A stretch of 64,000 nt of DNA from Phytopseudomonas punonensis (lineage in GTDB: Bacteria > Pseudomonadota > Gammaproteobacteria > Pseudomonadales > Pseudomonadaceae): NCBI RefSeq assembly GCF_900142655.1, contig NZ_FRBQ01000006.1, positions 172,988-236,987 of the forward strand, written 5' to 3'. How positions within the stretch are numbered: the first letter of the stretch is position 1; each line of letters opens with the position of its first letter. The translations under genes and the position numbers were made by a program. Shown here piece after piece: positions 18,976-26,795 of the stretch. Below the pieces are notes generated by a model. It made no database searches, had not been told where the DNA came from, and saw only the letters and a list, made by a program, of their open reading frames with translations.

Positions 18976-20931
18976 ATGCCACAGCTTCGATACGCCCAAC
19001 TACGTTACTTGTCGATTGTCCTGCTCTCCTGGGCGAGCGTCTTTCTGCTCACCCGCGGCGCGCTGCTGATTGCTCACTGGGGTGATGCAGGCGCTAGCGG
19101 CGTCGAGATCGTGCGCATCTTCGCGGTGGGGCTGGCCTACGATGCGACCTTTTTGCTGTATGCCACGCTGCCGCTGGCGCTCTACCTGCTCATCTGCCCG
19201 CATCGGTTGTGGAAGCGCCGCGGCCACCGCGTGTTTCTGCACCTGCTGCTCGGCATCAGCCTGTTCGTGATGCTGTTCACCGCAACCGCCGAATGGTTGT
19301 TCTGGGACGAGTTCGGCGTGCGCTTCAACTTCATCGCCGTGGATTACCTGGTGTACTCGGAGGAGGTGATCAACAACATCCTCGAGTCGTACCCGGTGTA
19401 TCCGCTGATCGCCGCACTGGCGCTTGCCGCGGTGTTCCTGGCTGTGGCCTTGAGGAAACCGGTCAGCAAAGCGCTGAGTGCACCGCTGATGCCGCACAAG
19501 ACCGCCCTGGGCGCCTGGGGCCTGCTGTTTGCCGGCGCACTGCTGGGAACTCTGGCGGTCAACCAGAACTTCCCTCGCGGGTTGGGCGGTAATGCCTACC
19601 AGAACGAGCTGGCCAGCAATGGCCCGTTCCAGTTCTTCGCGGCGTTTCGCAACAACGAGCTGGACTATATGAAGTTCTACGCCACCTTGCCCGCTGAGCA
19701 GGTTGGCTCGCTGCTGCGCCAGGAAGTGGCCGAAAGCAACACGCGCTTCGTCAACGACGACCCCGAGGATATCCGCCGGGTAGTCGACAATCCGGGCCCG
19801 GAGCAGCGCCACAACGTGGTGCTGGTCACCGTCGAGAGCCTCAGTGCGCGCTACCTCGGCGCCTTCGGTGATCCCCGCGGCCTGACACCCAACCTCGATG
19901 CGCTGAGCAAACAGAGCCTGTTCTTCAGCAACCTGTATGCCACGGGCACGCGCACCGACCGCGGCCTGGAAGCGATCACCCTGTCGATGCCGCCAACGCC
20001 GGGGCGCTCGATCGTCAAGCGCATCGGCCGCGAGTCGGGTTACGCCAGCCTCGGCCAGCAGTTCAAGGACAAGGGCTACGACAGCGTGTTCATGTATGGC
20101 GGCCGTGGTTACTTCGATAACATGAATGCCTTCTTCGGCGGCAACGGCTACCGGATCGTCGACCAGAGCAGCGTCGCCAGCGACGAGATGACCTTCCAGA
20201 ACGCCTGGGGCATGAGTGACGAGGATCTTTATACGCAGACACTGCGTGTCGCCGATGCCGACCACGCTGCCGGCAAGCCGTTCTTCCTGCAGCTGATGAC
20301 CACCTCCAACCATCGCCCGTACACCTACCCGGAAGGGCGTATCGACATCCCGTCTGGCAGGGGCCGCGAAGGCGCGTTGAAGTACACCGACTACGCCATT
20401 GGCCGCTTCCTGGCCGAGGCCAAGAGCAAGCCGTGGTTCGCCAATACCCTGTTCGTGTTCGTGGCCGACCACACCGCCGGTAGCGCCGGCAAGGAAGACC
20501 TGCCGGTGGCCAACTATCACATCCCGATGTTCATTTACGGGCCTGGCATCGTCACACCCGCCGAGGTCACCCGGCTTACCAGCCAGATCGATATTGCGCC
20601 GACGTTGCTCGGGCTGATGGGCTTCGACTACACCTCGACCTTCTTTGGCCACAACGTGCTGCGCGACGACGCCCCGGCTGGTCGCGCGCTGATCGGCAAC
20701 TACCAGCACCTGGGCCTGTTCGACGGCCAGGACCTGGCGATTCTCAGCCCCAAACGCGCCATGCGCCGCCACGACGATGCCCTCGGTATCAGCCGTGAAC
20801 AGGTCGCAGCCAAGAGTGACCGGCTGGTAGAGCGCGATATCGCCTATTACCAGGGCGCCAGCCATAACTTCACCCACGATCTGCTGAGCTGGCACCCCAG
20901 CCACTCGGCCACTGTTGCCAGCCATCCATGA
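18976..20931 (+). CDS. LTA synthase-like sulfatase-fold membrane protein
   Basis: 651 aa. About five membrane segments occupy residues 11-195, followed by a large periplasmic alkaline-phosphatase/sulfatase domain. Active-site features are NVVLVTVESLSARY (E287, metal) and the nucleophile region TGTRTDRGLEA (T327 probable), then HRPYTYP and FVADHTAGS (Asp-His metal ligands). In proteobacteria such proteins transfer phospho-groups from phospholipids to envelope glycans or lipids, as in OpgB-like enzymes. Together with the following PAP2 gene and the ColR box, a role in outer-membrane or lipid remodelling is inferred. Distinct from EptA, but the same superfamily. Confidence 0.85.
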   Translation: MPQLRYAQLRYLSIVLLSWASVFLLTRGALLIAHWGDAGASGVEIVRIFAVGLAYDATFLLYATLPLALYLLICPHRLWKRRGHRVFLHLLLGISLFVMLFTATAEWLFWDEFGVRFNFIAVDYLVYSEEVINNILESYPVYPLIAALALAAVFLAVALRKPVSKALSAPLMPHKTALGAWGLLFAGALLGTLAVNQNFPRGLGGNAYQNELASNGPFQFFAAFRNNELDYMKFYATLPAEQVGSLLRQEVAESNTRFVNDDPEDIRRVVDNPGPEQRHNVVLVTVESLSARYLGAFGDPRGLTPNLDALSKQSLFFSNLYATGTRTDRGLEAITLSMPPTPGRSIVKRIGRESGYASLGQQFKDKGYDSVFMYGGRGYFDNMNAFFGGNGYRIVDQSSVASDEMTFQNAWGMSDEDLYTQTLRVADADHAAGKPFFLQLMTTSNHRPYTYPEGRIDIPSGRGREGALKYTDYAIGRFLAEAKSKPWFANTLFVFVADHTAGSAGKEDLPVANYHIPMFIYGPGIVTPAEVTRLTSQIDIAPTLLGLMGFDYTSTFFGHNVLRDDAPAGRALIGNYQHLGLFDGQDLAILSPKRAMRRHDDALGISREQVAAKSDRLVERDIAYYQGASHNFTHDLLSWHPSHSATVASHP

Positions 20932-20954
20932 AGCCGGTTGTCGAGGAGTACGCC

Positions 20955-21701
20955 ATGCAATCGAGCCGTTCACCGCTGCCGTCGCGCCCGTTCAACTTCC
21001 GGCTGTGGTCTGGTATCCCGCTGGGCCTGATGGCGCTGCTGCTGGTGCTCGACCCCAAACCGCTGGATTTCGCTCTGGCCGAGCAGTTCTACGACCCGGC
21101 CAGGGGCTTTATCGGCGGCAGCAGTTCCTGGCTGGAAAACGTGCTGCATGACCAGGTCAAGATCATGGTCATCTGCCTGGGCGTCGCCTGCATCGCGGCC
21201 TTTCTGGTCAGCTTGCTGCCGGTAAGGCTGCGAAGCTGGCGCCGCGAGCTGGGCTATCTGGTGCTGGCACTGGGGCTGTCGACCAGTATCGTGCCGCCGC
21301 TCAAGACGCTCACCGCTGTGCAATGCCCGTGGAGCCTCACCCAGTTCGGCGGCCACGAAGCCTTCAGCCCGCTGATCGGCGAGCGCCCGGCAACCGACAA
21401 GCCCGGGCGCTGCTGGCCGGGCGGTCACGCTTCTACCGGTTTCGCCTTGTTGGCGCTGTATTTCGCGCTGCGTGACCGACGCCCACGCCTGGCCCGCTGG
21501 GCATTGGGTTTCGCCCTGACGCTGGGCTGCGTGTTGTCGCTCGGGCGGATGGCGCAGGGTGCGCATTTTCTGTCCCACAACCTGTGGACGCTGCTGCTCG
21601 ACTGGGTGATCGCCGTGGTGGGCTACCGCGTGCTGCTGTACCGCAGCGCGCCACAGCCAGCCTTGCCATTGCCGGCAATCGGCCAGGAGCGCGCCGCATG
21701 A
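20955..21701 (+). CDS. PAP2 family membrane phosphatase
   Basis: 248-aa integral membrane phosphatase with about five or six hydrophobic segments. Acid-phosphatase signature parts are the K of LKTLTAVQCPWSL, the PGGHAS motif (equivalent to PSGH) and the SLGRMAQGAHFLSHNLW motif with the catalytic R and H. Such enzymes dephosphorylate undecaprenyl-, phosphatidyl- or lipid A phosphates. The ATG at 20955 is preceded by CGAGGAG; an ATG at 20928 overlapping the previous stop is the alternative. It probably acts with the LTA-synthase-like enzyme, and its stop overlaps the next start (ATGA). Confidence 0.86.
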   Translation: MQSSRSPLPSRPFNFRLWSGIPLGLMALLLVLDPKPLDFALAEQFYDPARGFIGGSSSWLENVLHDQVKIMVICLGVACIAAFLVSLLPVRLRSWRRELGYLVLALGLSTSIVPPLKTLTAVQCPWSLTQFGGHEAFSPLIGERPATDKPGRCWPGGHASTGFALLALYFALRDRRPRLARWALGFALTLGCVLSLGRMAQGAHFLSHNLWTLLLDWVIAVVGYRVLLYRSAPQPALPLPAIGQERAA

Positions 21702-22339
21702 AGACGATGACCTCTCGCGTTCTACTGCTCGCGCTGCTGCTCGGCGCACCTTGTATGCCTGCCTGGAGTGCCATGCAAAGCGCTGCCACCGAATCGCAGT
21801 GGGCCACACCGGTGGACAAAACCTTCAATCTCTATCGCATGCAGCCCGATCTGTATCGCAGCGCGCTGCCCAACTCTGTTCAGCAGGGCGAGCTGCAGCG
21901 CTTGAAGATCGCCACGGTGATCAATTTCTATCAGCGCAGCGATTCCGAGTGGCTGAGCGATCCCGGCATCCGCCTGATCCATCAGCCGCTGCACGCCGAC
22001 CGCGTCGATGATGCCGACGTACTGCAGGCGCTGCGCAGCATCCGCGAGGCGCAGGTACTTGGCCCGGTGCTGATCCATTGCAAGCACGGGCAGAACCGTA
22101 CCGGCCTGATCGCCGCGATGTACCGCATCGTCTATCAGGGCTGGAGCAAGCAGCAGGCAATTGCCGAAATGCGCGGCGCAGGTTTCGGCGGCCAGGAGCG
22201 TTTCGAGGATGCCGAGCGCTACGTGCGCGAGGTCGATCTGACGCGCTTCGGCCAGGCCCTGGCCAGCGGCGCCTGCAGTACCAGCCCGTGGGCCTACTGC
22301 GCACTGCGCGACAAGTTGTTCAACGCACTCAACGAGTAG
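21698..22339 (+). CDS. Exported dual-specificity-phosphatase-like protein
   Basis: 213 aa with a signal peptide (about residues 1-25, ending PAWSA). The mature domain is a cysteine-dependent phosphatase with signature HCKHGQNRTG, C128 as nucleophile and R134 as phosphate binder. The candidate general acid is in the ADRVDDAD loop (residues 100-107). Periplasmic phosphatases of this type (DUF442/Swiss-army-knife DSP) are often next to membrane lipid genes. It overlaps the PAP2 stop by ATGA. The substrate is unknown; phosphoinositide-like or lipid phosphates are one possibility. Confidence 0.84.
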   Translation: MKTMTSRVLLLALLLGAPCMPAWSAMQSAATESQWATPVDKTFNLYRMQPDLYRSALPNSVQQGELQRLKIATVINFYQRSDSEWLSDPGIRLIHQPLHADRVDDADVLQALRSIREAQVLGPVLIHCKHGQNRTGLIAAMYRIVYQGWSKQQAIAEMRGAGFGGQERFEDAERYVREVDLTRFGQALASGACSTSPWAYCALRDKLFNALNE

Positions 22340-22352
22340 CGAGGTGATCACC

Positions 22353-22718
22353 ATGGCCACCAGGGGCCTGCTGTTTCTGGCAATGCTGCTGCCGCTGCTT
22401 GGCGGTTGTCAGAGCACGCGCGACTACCTGCTCGCCCAGGGCTACCCACCGGCCTTCGCTTCGGGCTATGCCGATGGTTGCGCCAGCGGCGACAGCGCGG
22501 CCAAGGCACTCGGTGCGTTTCGCAAGAACGTGCCGCAGTACCTGGCCGATAAGCAGTACGCCACCGGCTGGGATGACGGCTTCCAGCAATGCCAGGCCAG
22601 CGCCAACGCCGGTATCGAGCGGCGTCTGCAGCCGGAAAGCGACCGCGACCGTGACTGGCGCCACCAGGTCGATCAGGATATGGCCAAGGCCATGAGCCGT
22701 TCGCTGAAACGCAGCTAG
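22353..22718 (+). CDS. Small lipoprotein of unknown function
   Basis: 121-aa lipoprotein with a hydrophobic leader and the lipobox LLGGC, so it should be lipid-modified on the Cys. The mature part is rich in charged and small residues, with repeated DGC/DDGFQQC cysteines that might form a disulfide. It begins 13 bases after the phosphatase gene and is the last gene of the putative ColR-controlled operon. The ATG at 22353 is preceded by GAGGTG; a GTG three codons earlier is also possible. No family recognised. Confidence 0.75.
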   Translation: MATRGLLFLAMLLPLLGGCQSTRDYLLAQGYPPAFASGYADGCASGDSAAKALGAFRKNVPQYLADKQYATGWDDGFQQCQASANAGIERRLQPESDRDRDWRHQVDQDMAKAMSRSLKRS

Positions 22719-22820
22719 CGCGTGATGCAGCGTCTTTAAAAAGTCATGGCGACAGGGCACATTGGTGCGCTTGCCGGCTGCGCGTCCGCGTTGCCTTCAC
22801 CTGACCTATCGAGATGCTGA

Positions 22821-24005
22821 ATGTTCGATACCCCAATCAACGACCGCCGGCTCTGGTCGATCTTTTTGGTTTTTCTACGCCTGGGGCTCACCTCGTTCGG
22901 TGGGCCGGTCGCTCATCTCGGCTATTTCCGCCAGGAATTCGTCAGCCGCCGCGGCTGGTTGAGCGAGGCGGCATACGCCGAACTGATCGCCATCGCCCAG
23001 TTCATGCCGGGCGCCGCCAGCAGCAAGGTCGGTATGGCGATTGGTCTGTCGCAAGCCGGTTACCGCGGCGCGCTGGCCGCATGGCTCGGTTTCACCCTGC
23101 CGTCGGCACTCTTGCTGATGGCATTCGCCTACGGCCTGGCCGGGCAGGGCGATGGGCTGGCTTCTGGCGCGTTGCATGGTTTGAAGATCGTTGCTGCAGC
23201 CATCGTTGCCCAGGCGGTGTGGGGCATGTCGCGAGCGTTGTGCCCGGATGCGCCACGCCGCGTGCTGATGGCGGTGGCTGCGGGTTTTGCGCTGCTGGTG
23301 CCGGGCGCAGTCGGGCAACTGGTGGTGATTGTTGGCGCCGGTCTGGTGGGCGTCGCCTTGCTTGATGCCAAGGCGCAAACCCTGGCCGATTCGCTACCGA
23401 TTGCCATCAGCCGCCGGGCCGGTGCGCTTTGGCTGGCGCTCTTTGCGCTGCTGCTGGTTGGCCTGCCGCTCTTGGCTCATCTGCTGAACAGTCCTCTGCT
23501 GAGTATGTTCGAGGTGTTCTACCGAACTGGCGCTCTGGTGTTCGGCGGTGGCCACGTGATGCTGCCTCTGCTGCAGGCTGAGCTGGTGCCAGGCGGCCTG
23601 CTGAGCAACGACCTGTTCCTGGCCGGCTACGGCGGCACTCAGGCCGTGCCCGGCCCGCTGTTCACCTTCGCAGCCTTTCTCGGCACGGCCATGGCCGGCC
23701 CGCTGGGCGGCCTGCTTTGCCTGGTGGCGATCTTCGCGCCGTCATTTCTGCTGCTGGTCGGCGTGCTGCCATTCTGGGCCCATCTGCGCACCCGGCCGCG
23801 CTTGCAGGCGGCACTGGCGGGGGTGAATGCTGGAGTGGTTGGTCTGTTGTTGGCCACGCTCTATCACCCGGTGGGTACATCCGCCGTCGGCAATCTGCTG
23901 GACTTCGCCCTGGTGCTGCTCGCCCTGGTGGCGCTGATGGCTGGCAAGTTGCCGCCGTGGTTGGTGGTCATGGCTGGCGCGCTGATCGGGTGGCTATTAC
24001 TGTGA
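22821..24005 (+). CDS. chrA: Chromate transporter ChrA (long-chain CHR family)
   Basis: 394-aa inner-membrane protein with two homologous CHR halves. The N-half motif is FGGPVAHLGYFRQEFV, with the following AELIAIAQFMPGAAS; the C-half motif is FGGGHVMLPLLQAELV, with GYGGTQAVPGPLFTFAAFLG. ChrA proteins export chromate by a proton-linked mechanism; many chromosomal copies have not been tested and may carry other anions. The gene is followed at 29 bases by the small DUF6434 gene. No ChrB or ChrC gene is nearby. Confidence 0.92.
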   Translation: MFDTPINDRRLWSIFLVFLRLGLTSFGGPVAHLGYFRQEFVSRRGWLSEAAYAELIAIAQFMPGAASSKVGMAIGLSQAGYRGALAAWLGFTLPSALLLMAFAYGLAGQGDGLASGALHGLKIVAAAIVAQAVWGMSRALCPDAPRRVLMAVAAGFALLVPGAVGQLVVIVGAGLVGVALLDAKAQTLADSLPIAISRRAGALWLALFALLLVGLPLLAHLLNSPLLSMFEVFYRTGALVFGGGHVMLPLLQAELVPGGLLSNDLFLAGYGGTQAVPGPLFTFAAFLGTAMAGPLGGLLCLVAIFAPSFLLLVGVLPFWAHLRTRPRLQAALAGVNAGVVGLLLATLYHPVGTSAVGNLLDFALVLLALVALMAGKLPPWLVVMAGALIGWLLL

Positions 24006-24034
24006 CAGCCGACTCCATCGGCAAGGAAAGCACC

Positions 24035-24250
24035 ATGGCTTTTGATTGGCACGGCGGCACCATCACCCGCGATACGCCCGTGAGCAATGATTACCGCAAC
24101 ACCCGGAAGGTTCGTCGTTTCATGACTGAGCAGTGTGGCGTCGACTTTCGTTTCGACCGGCCGTTCATGGCCTGGATTCGCAGTGGCGCGCCGCGAACCA
24201 TGGGCGATGTGGTGGACGAGTGGTTGCGGCGTAACGGTGCCCAAGCCTAA
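24035..24250 (+). CDS. DUF6434 family small protein
   Basis: 71-aa soluble protein. The pattern RDTPVSNDYRNTRKVRRFM...FRFDRPFMAWIR...TMGDVVDEW is that of DUF6434, a short domain often fused to SAP domains or found alone. A purine-rich GGAAAG precedes the ATG. It probably shares a transcript with chrA. No known biochemical role. Its TAA stop contains the first base of the inverted-repeat element B. Confidence 0.75.
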   Translation: MAFDWHGGTITRDTPVSNDYRNTRKVRRFMTEQCGVDFRFDRPFMAWIRSGAPRTMGDVVDEWLRRNGAQA

Positions 24251-24451
24251 GAACCTGTTCATGATCTTTATGAGCATGAATTTGCAGCTACAAGGCAGAA
24301 GCTGCCCTTCGTAGGGTGGACGACGCTTTATCCGTCCACCGCTCTGCGATTGCGATGGTGGACAAAAAGAGCGTTGTCCACCCTACGGCCGCTCCCGCCA
24401 CTTAGCTGCCAAAATCGAAGAACCTGGGCTGAAAGATCCTGAACAGGTTCT
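24250..24451. repeat. TIR-bounded intergenic repeat, copy B
   Basis: A 202-base element with near-perfect 20-base inverted ends: AGAACCTGTTCATGATCTTT (24250-24269) and AAAGATCCTGAACAGGTTCT (24432-24451). The flanks match copies A and C, but the core differs. Here it is GTAGGGTGGAC...GTCCACCCTAC, an unrelated imperfect palindrome. It lies between the convergent DUF6434 and HAD genes, starting on the last base of the DUF6434 stop and ending 11 bases before the HAD stop. Confidence 0.78.
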
Positions 24452-24462
24452 AAGGCCAGTTT

Positions 24463-25149
24463 CTAGTCACTGCCGTGGCGCAGGCGCTCTACCAGCGCCG
24501 GCAGCTCACTCATACGCCCGATCAGGTGGTGCACGCCCAGCTGGCGCAGTGCCTCGCCATGCTCGGGCGGAATGTGGCTGGCACCGAGAAAACCGATCAC
24601 CTGCATACCGGCGGTGAGCGCGGCGGTGGCGCCGGTGGCGCTGTCCTCGACCACCAGGCAGCGGCTCGGGTCGACGCCCGCACGCTCGGCGGCCAGCAGG
24701 TAGAGATCCGGTGCCGGTTTTGGTCGTTCGACCTGATCGGCACTAAACGCGCCGACGTTGACCCGGTCGACCAAGTCGCAGCGCTGCAGGGCGAAGGCTA
24801 CCGCGTCGGCGTGGCTGTTGGAGGCCACGGCCAGGGGCAGGTCGATCTGCAGCAGCGCTTCGCGCACACCAGGAATCGGCTTTACCTGCTCGCGGATCAG
24901 CGCCTTGGTGATGGCGCGGTTCTTTTCCAGAAATCCTTCGGGCAGCGGCTTGCCGAAATGCGCTTCGGCACGGGCCATGATGTCGCGGGTCTGCAAGCCG
25001 AAGGTGCCAGCCAGTACCACCTCCAGCTCGTGAGCCGGGTAGTACTCTGCCAGTGCTGTGTGCAGATGGTGCTCGGCGATGATCTCGCTGTCGATCAGGA
25101 CGCCGTCGCAGTCGCAGATCAGCAGTTCGATGGGCGGTTTCGGCGGCAT
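24463..25149 (-). CDS. HAD-superfamily phosphatase (beta-phosphoglucomutase-like)
   Basis: 228 aa. Motif I is ICDCDGVLIDSE (D13, D15), motif II the ASNSHADAV serine region, motif III the K of ERPKPAPDLY, and motif IV VVEDSATG. The cap domain is the small helical subfamily-I type, as in GS1-family, phosphoglycolate and beta-phosphoglucomutase-like enzymes. The start at 25149 has AGAGGAGA upstream. Likely a sugar-phosphate or nucleotide phosphatase; the substrate cannot be assigned. Divergent from sbcD. Confidence 0.87.
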   Translation of the reverse strand: MPPKPPIELLICDCDGVLIDSEIIAEHHLHTALAEYYPAHELEVVLAGTFGLQTRDIMARAEAHFGKPLPEGFLEKNRAITKALIREQVKPIPGVREALLQIDLPLAVASNSHADAVAFALQRCDLVDRVNVGAFSADQVERPKPAPDLYLLAAERAGVDPSRCLVVEDSATGATAALTAGMQVIGFLGASHIPPEHGEALRQLGVHHLIGRMSELPALVERLRHGSD

Positions 25150-25372
25150 GGCAGGCAGTCTCCTCTGAAAACGGACTGGTTGTGTAACACAGAAACCCGT
25201 TCTGTTCGAACCGCGCTGTACGGCGTCGGCCTGCCGGTACATCTGCCGACAATCGCCCAGCCGCTCAGCAAACACGCTGTGTTCCGGTCTGTTTGCGCAG
25301 GTCAGACCATTGCCTTGGCAGCGTTGAGAAGGCATGGTGAGCGGATTTTTCACCCACGGGATTTCGCTGCGC

Positions 25373-26590
25373 ATGCGCCTTCTGCACACCTCCGACTGGC
25401 ACCTGGGCCAGCATTTCATGGGCAAGACGCGCCAGGCCGAGCACCAGGCGTTTTGCGCCTGGCTGATCGAGCAGGTGCGCGCGCATGAGGTGCAGACGGT
25501 GCTGGTCGCCGGGGATATTTTCGACACCGGCTCGCCGCCCAGTTATGCCCGCGAGCAGTACAACCACTTCGTGGTGGCCCTGCGCGAAACCGGTTGCCAG
25601 CTGGTAGTGCTCGGCGGCAACCATGATTCGGTGGCCATGCTCGGCGAGAGCCGTACCCTGCTGGCGCAGCTCGGCACCCGGGTGATTCCCGGCGTCGGTG
25701 CGCACCTGGATGAGCAGCTGCTGGTGCTCGATGGCGCCGATGGCCGGCCTGCGGCGCTGCTCTGCGCCATCCCCTTTATCCGCCCACGCGATGTGCTGCG
25801 CAGCGAAGCAGGGCAGAGTGCGGCGGACAAGCAACTGTCGCTGCAGCAAGCCATTCACGCTCATTACCAGGCGCTCTACGAACTGGCCCTGGCACACCGC
25901 GAAGAGCTCGGCGCGGCGCTGCCGATCATCGCCACCGGCCACCTGACCACCGTCGGCGCCAGCGCCAGTGAGTCGGTGCGCGAGATCTACGTCGGTGCGC
26001 TGGAAGCCTTCCCGACTTCATCCTTCCCGGCGGTCGATTACATCGCCCTGGGCCATATTCACCGGCCGCAGAAGGTCGCTGGCCTGGAGCATATCCGCTA
26101 CAGCGGCTCGCCGATTCCGCTGAGCTTCGACGAAGCCCGCCAGCAGAAGGAAGTGCTGCTGGTGGATGTGGGTGAAGGCGGCTTGCGCGAGGTGCGCGCC
26201 TTGCCGGTGCCGCGCTTCCAGGCTCTGCAATCGGTGCGCGGCTCGTTGAAAACCCTGCCGGCAGCGCTGGCCGAAGTGGCGCGCGAAGGCAGCGCCGAGC
26301 GCCCGGTGTGGCTGGAAGTGCAGGTGGAGATGGACGATTACCTGAGCGACCTGCAGGTGCGCATCGCCGCACTGTGCGAAGGCTTGCCGGTGGAAGTGCT
26401 GCGCATCCGCCGTGCCCGCGGCAGTGCGGTCGCTAGCCTGCAGGGCGAGCAGGGCATGCTCGACGAACTGACGCCCGAGCAGGTGTTCGAACAGCGCCTC
26501 GCCAGCGAAACCCTGGAGCCTGAGCAGACGCAGCGCCTGCAAGGGCTTTACGGCAAGGTGCTGGCGGAGTTGCGCGACGACTCGGCCTGA
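25373..26590 (+). CDS. sbcD: Exonuclease subunit SbcD (Mre11-like)
   Basis: 405 aa. Metallophosphoesterase motifs are MRLLHTSDWHLGQ, AGDIFDTGSP, GGNHDS, ATGHLTTVG and LGHIHRPQ, all intact, so catalysis is expected. SbcD with the SMC-like ATPase SbcC forms the complex that cleaves DNA hairpins and processes blocked ends. The start at 25373 is chosen to fit the conserved N-terminus; an upstream ATG at 25334 would add 13 residues. Unusually, sbcC is not the next gene but begins at 35037, after six unrelated genes. Confidence 0.95.
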   Translation: MRLLHTSDWHLGQHFMGKTRQAEHQAFCAWLIEQVRAHEVQTVLVAGDIFDTGSPPSYAREQYNHFVVALRETGCQLVVLGGNHDSVAMLGESRTLLAQLGTRVIPGVGAHLDEQLLVLDGADGRPAALLCAIPFIRPRDVLRSEAGQSAADKQLSLQQAIHAHYQALYELALAHREELGAALPIIATGHLTTVGASASESVREIYVGALEAFPTSSFPAVDYIALGHIHRPQKVAGLEHIRYSGSPIPLSFDEARQQKEVLLVDVGEGGLREVRALPVPRFQALQSVRGSLKTLPAALAEVAREGSAERPVWLEVQVEMDDYLSDLQVRIAALCEGLPVEVLRIRRARGSAVASLQGEQGMLDELTPEQVFEQRLASETLEPEQTQRLQGLYGKVLAELRDDSA

Positions 26591-26593
26591 CTC

Positions 26594-26795
26594 AGAGCCG
26601 TTTTATGATCTTTCAGCCCAGGTTCGTCGATTTTGGCAGCCAAGTGGCGCGAGCGGCCATCGGCAGAGTATTTGTGGGAGCGGGCCATGCCCGTGATTTT
26701 TCGCGGGCATGGCCCGCTCCCACAGGTAAAGCACCGATGTCCGCTTCTGCCTTGTAGCTGTCGCTTCATGCTCATAAAGGTCATGAACAGATTCT
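26594..26795. repeat. TIR-bounded intergenic repeat, copy C (inverted)
   Basis: A 202-base element in the opposite orientation to A and B. Ends: AGAGCCGTTTTATGATCTTT (26594-26613) and AAAGGTCATGAACAGATTCT (26776-26795). The core is the palindrome TGTGGGAGCGGGCCATGCCC...GGGCATGGCCCGCTCCCACA, as in copy A but uninterrupted. It separates sbcD from the convergent chemoreceptor gene, starts 4 bases after the sbcD stop and reaches the last base of the chemoreceptor stop codon. Confidence 0.78.
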
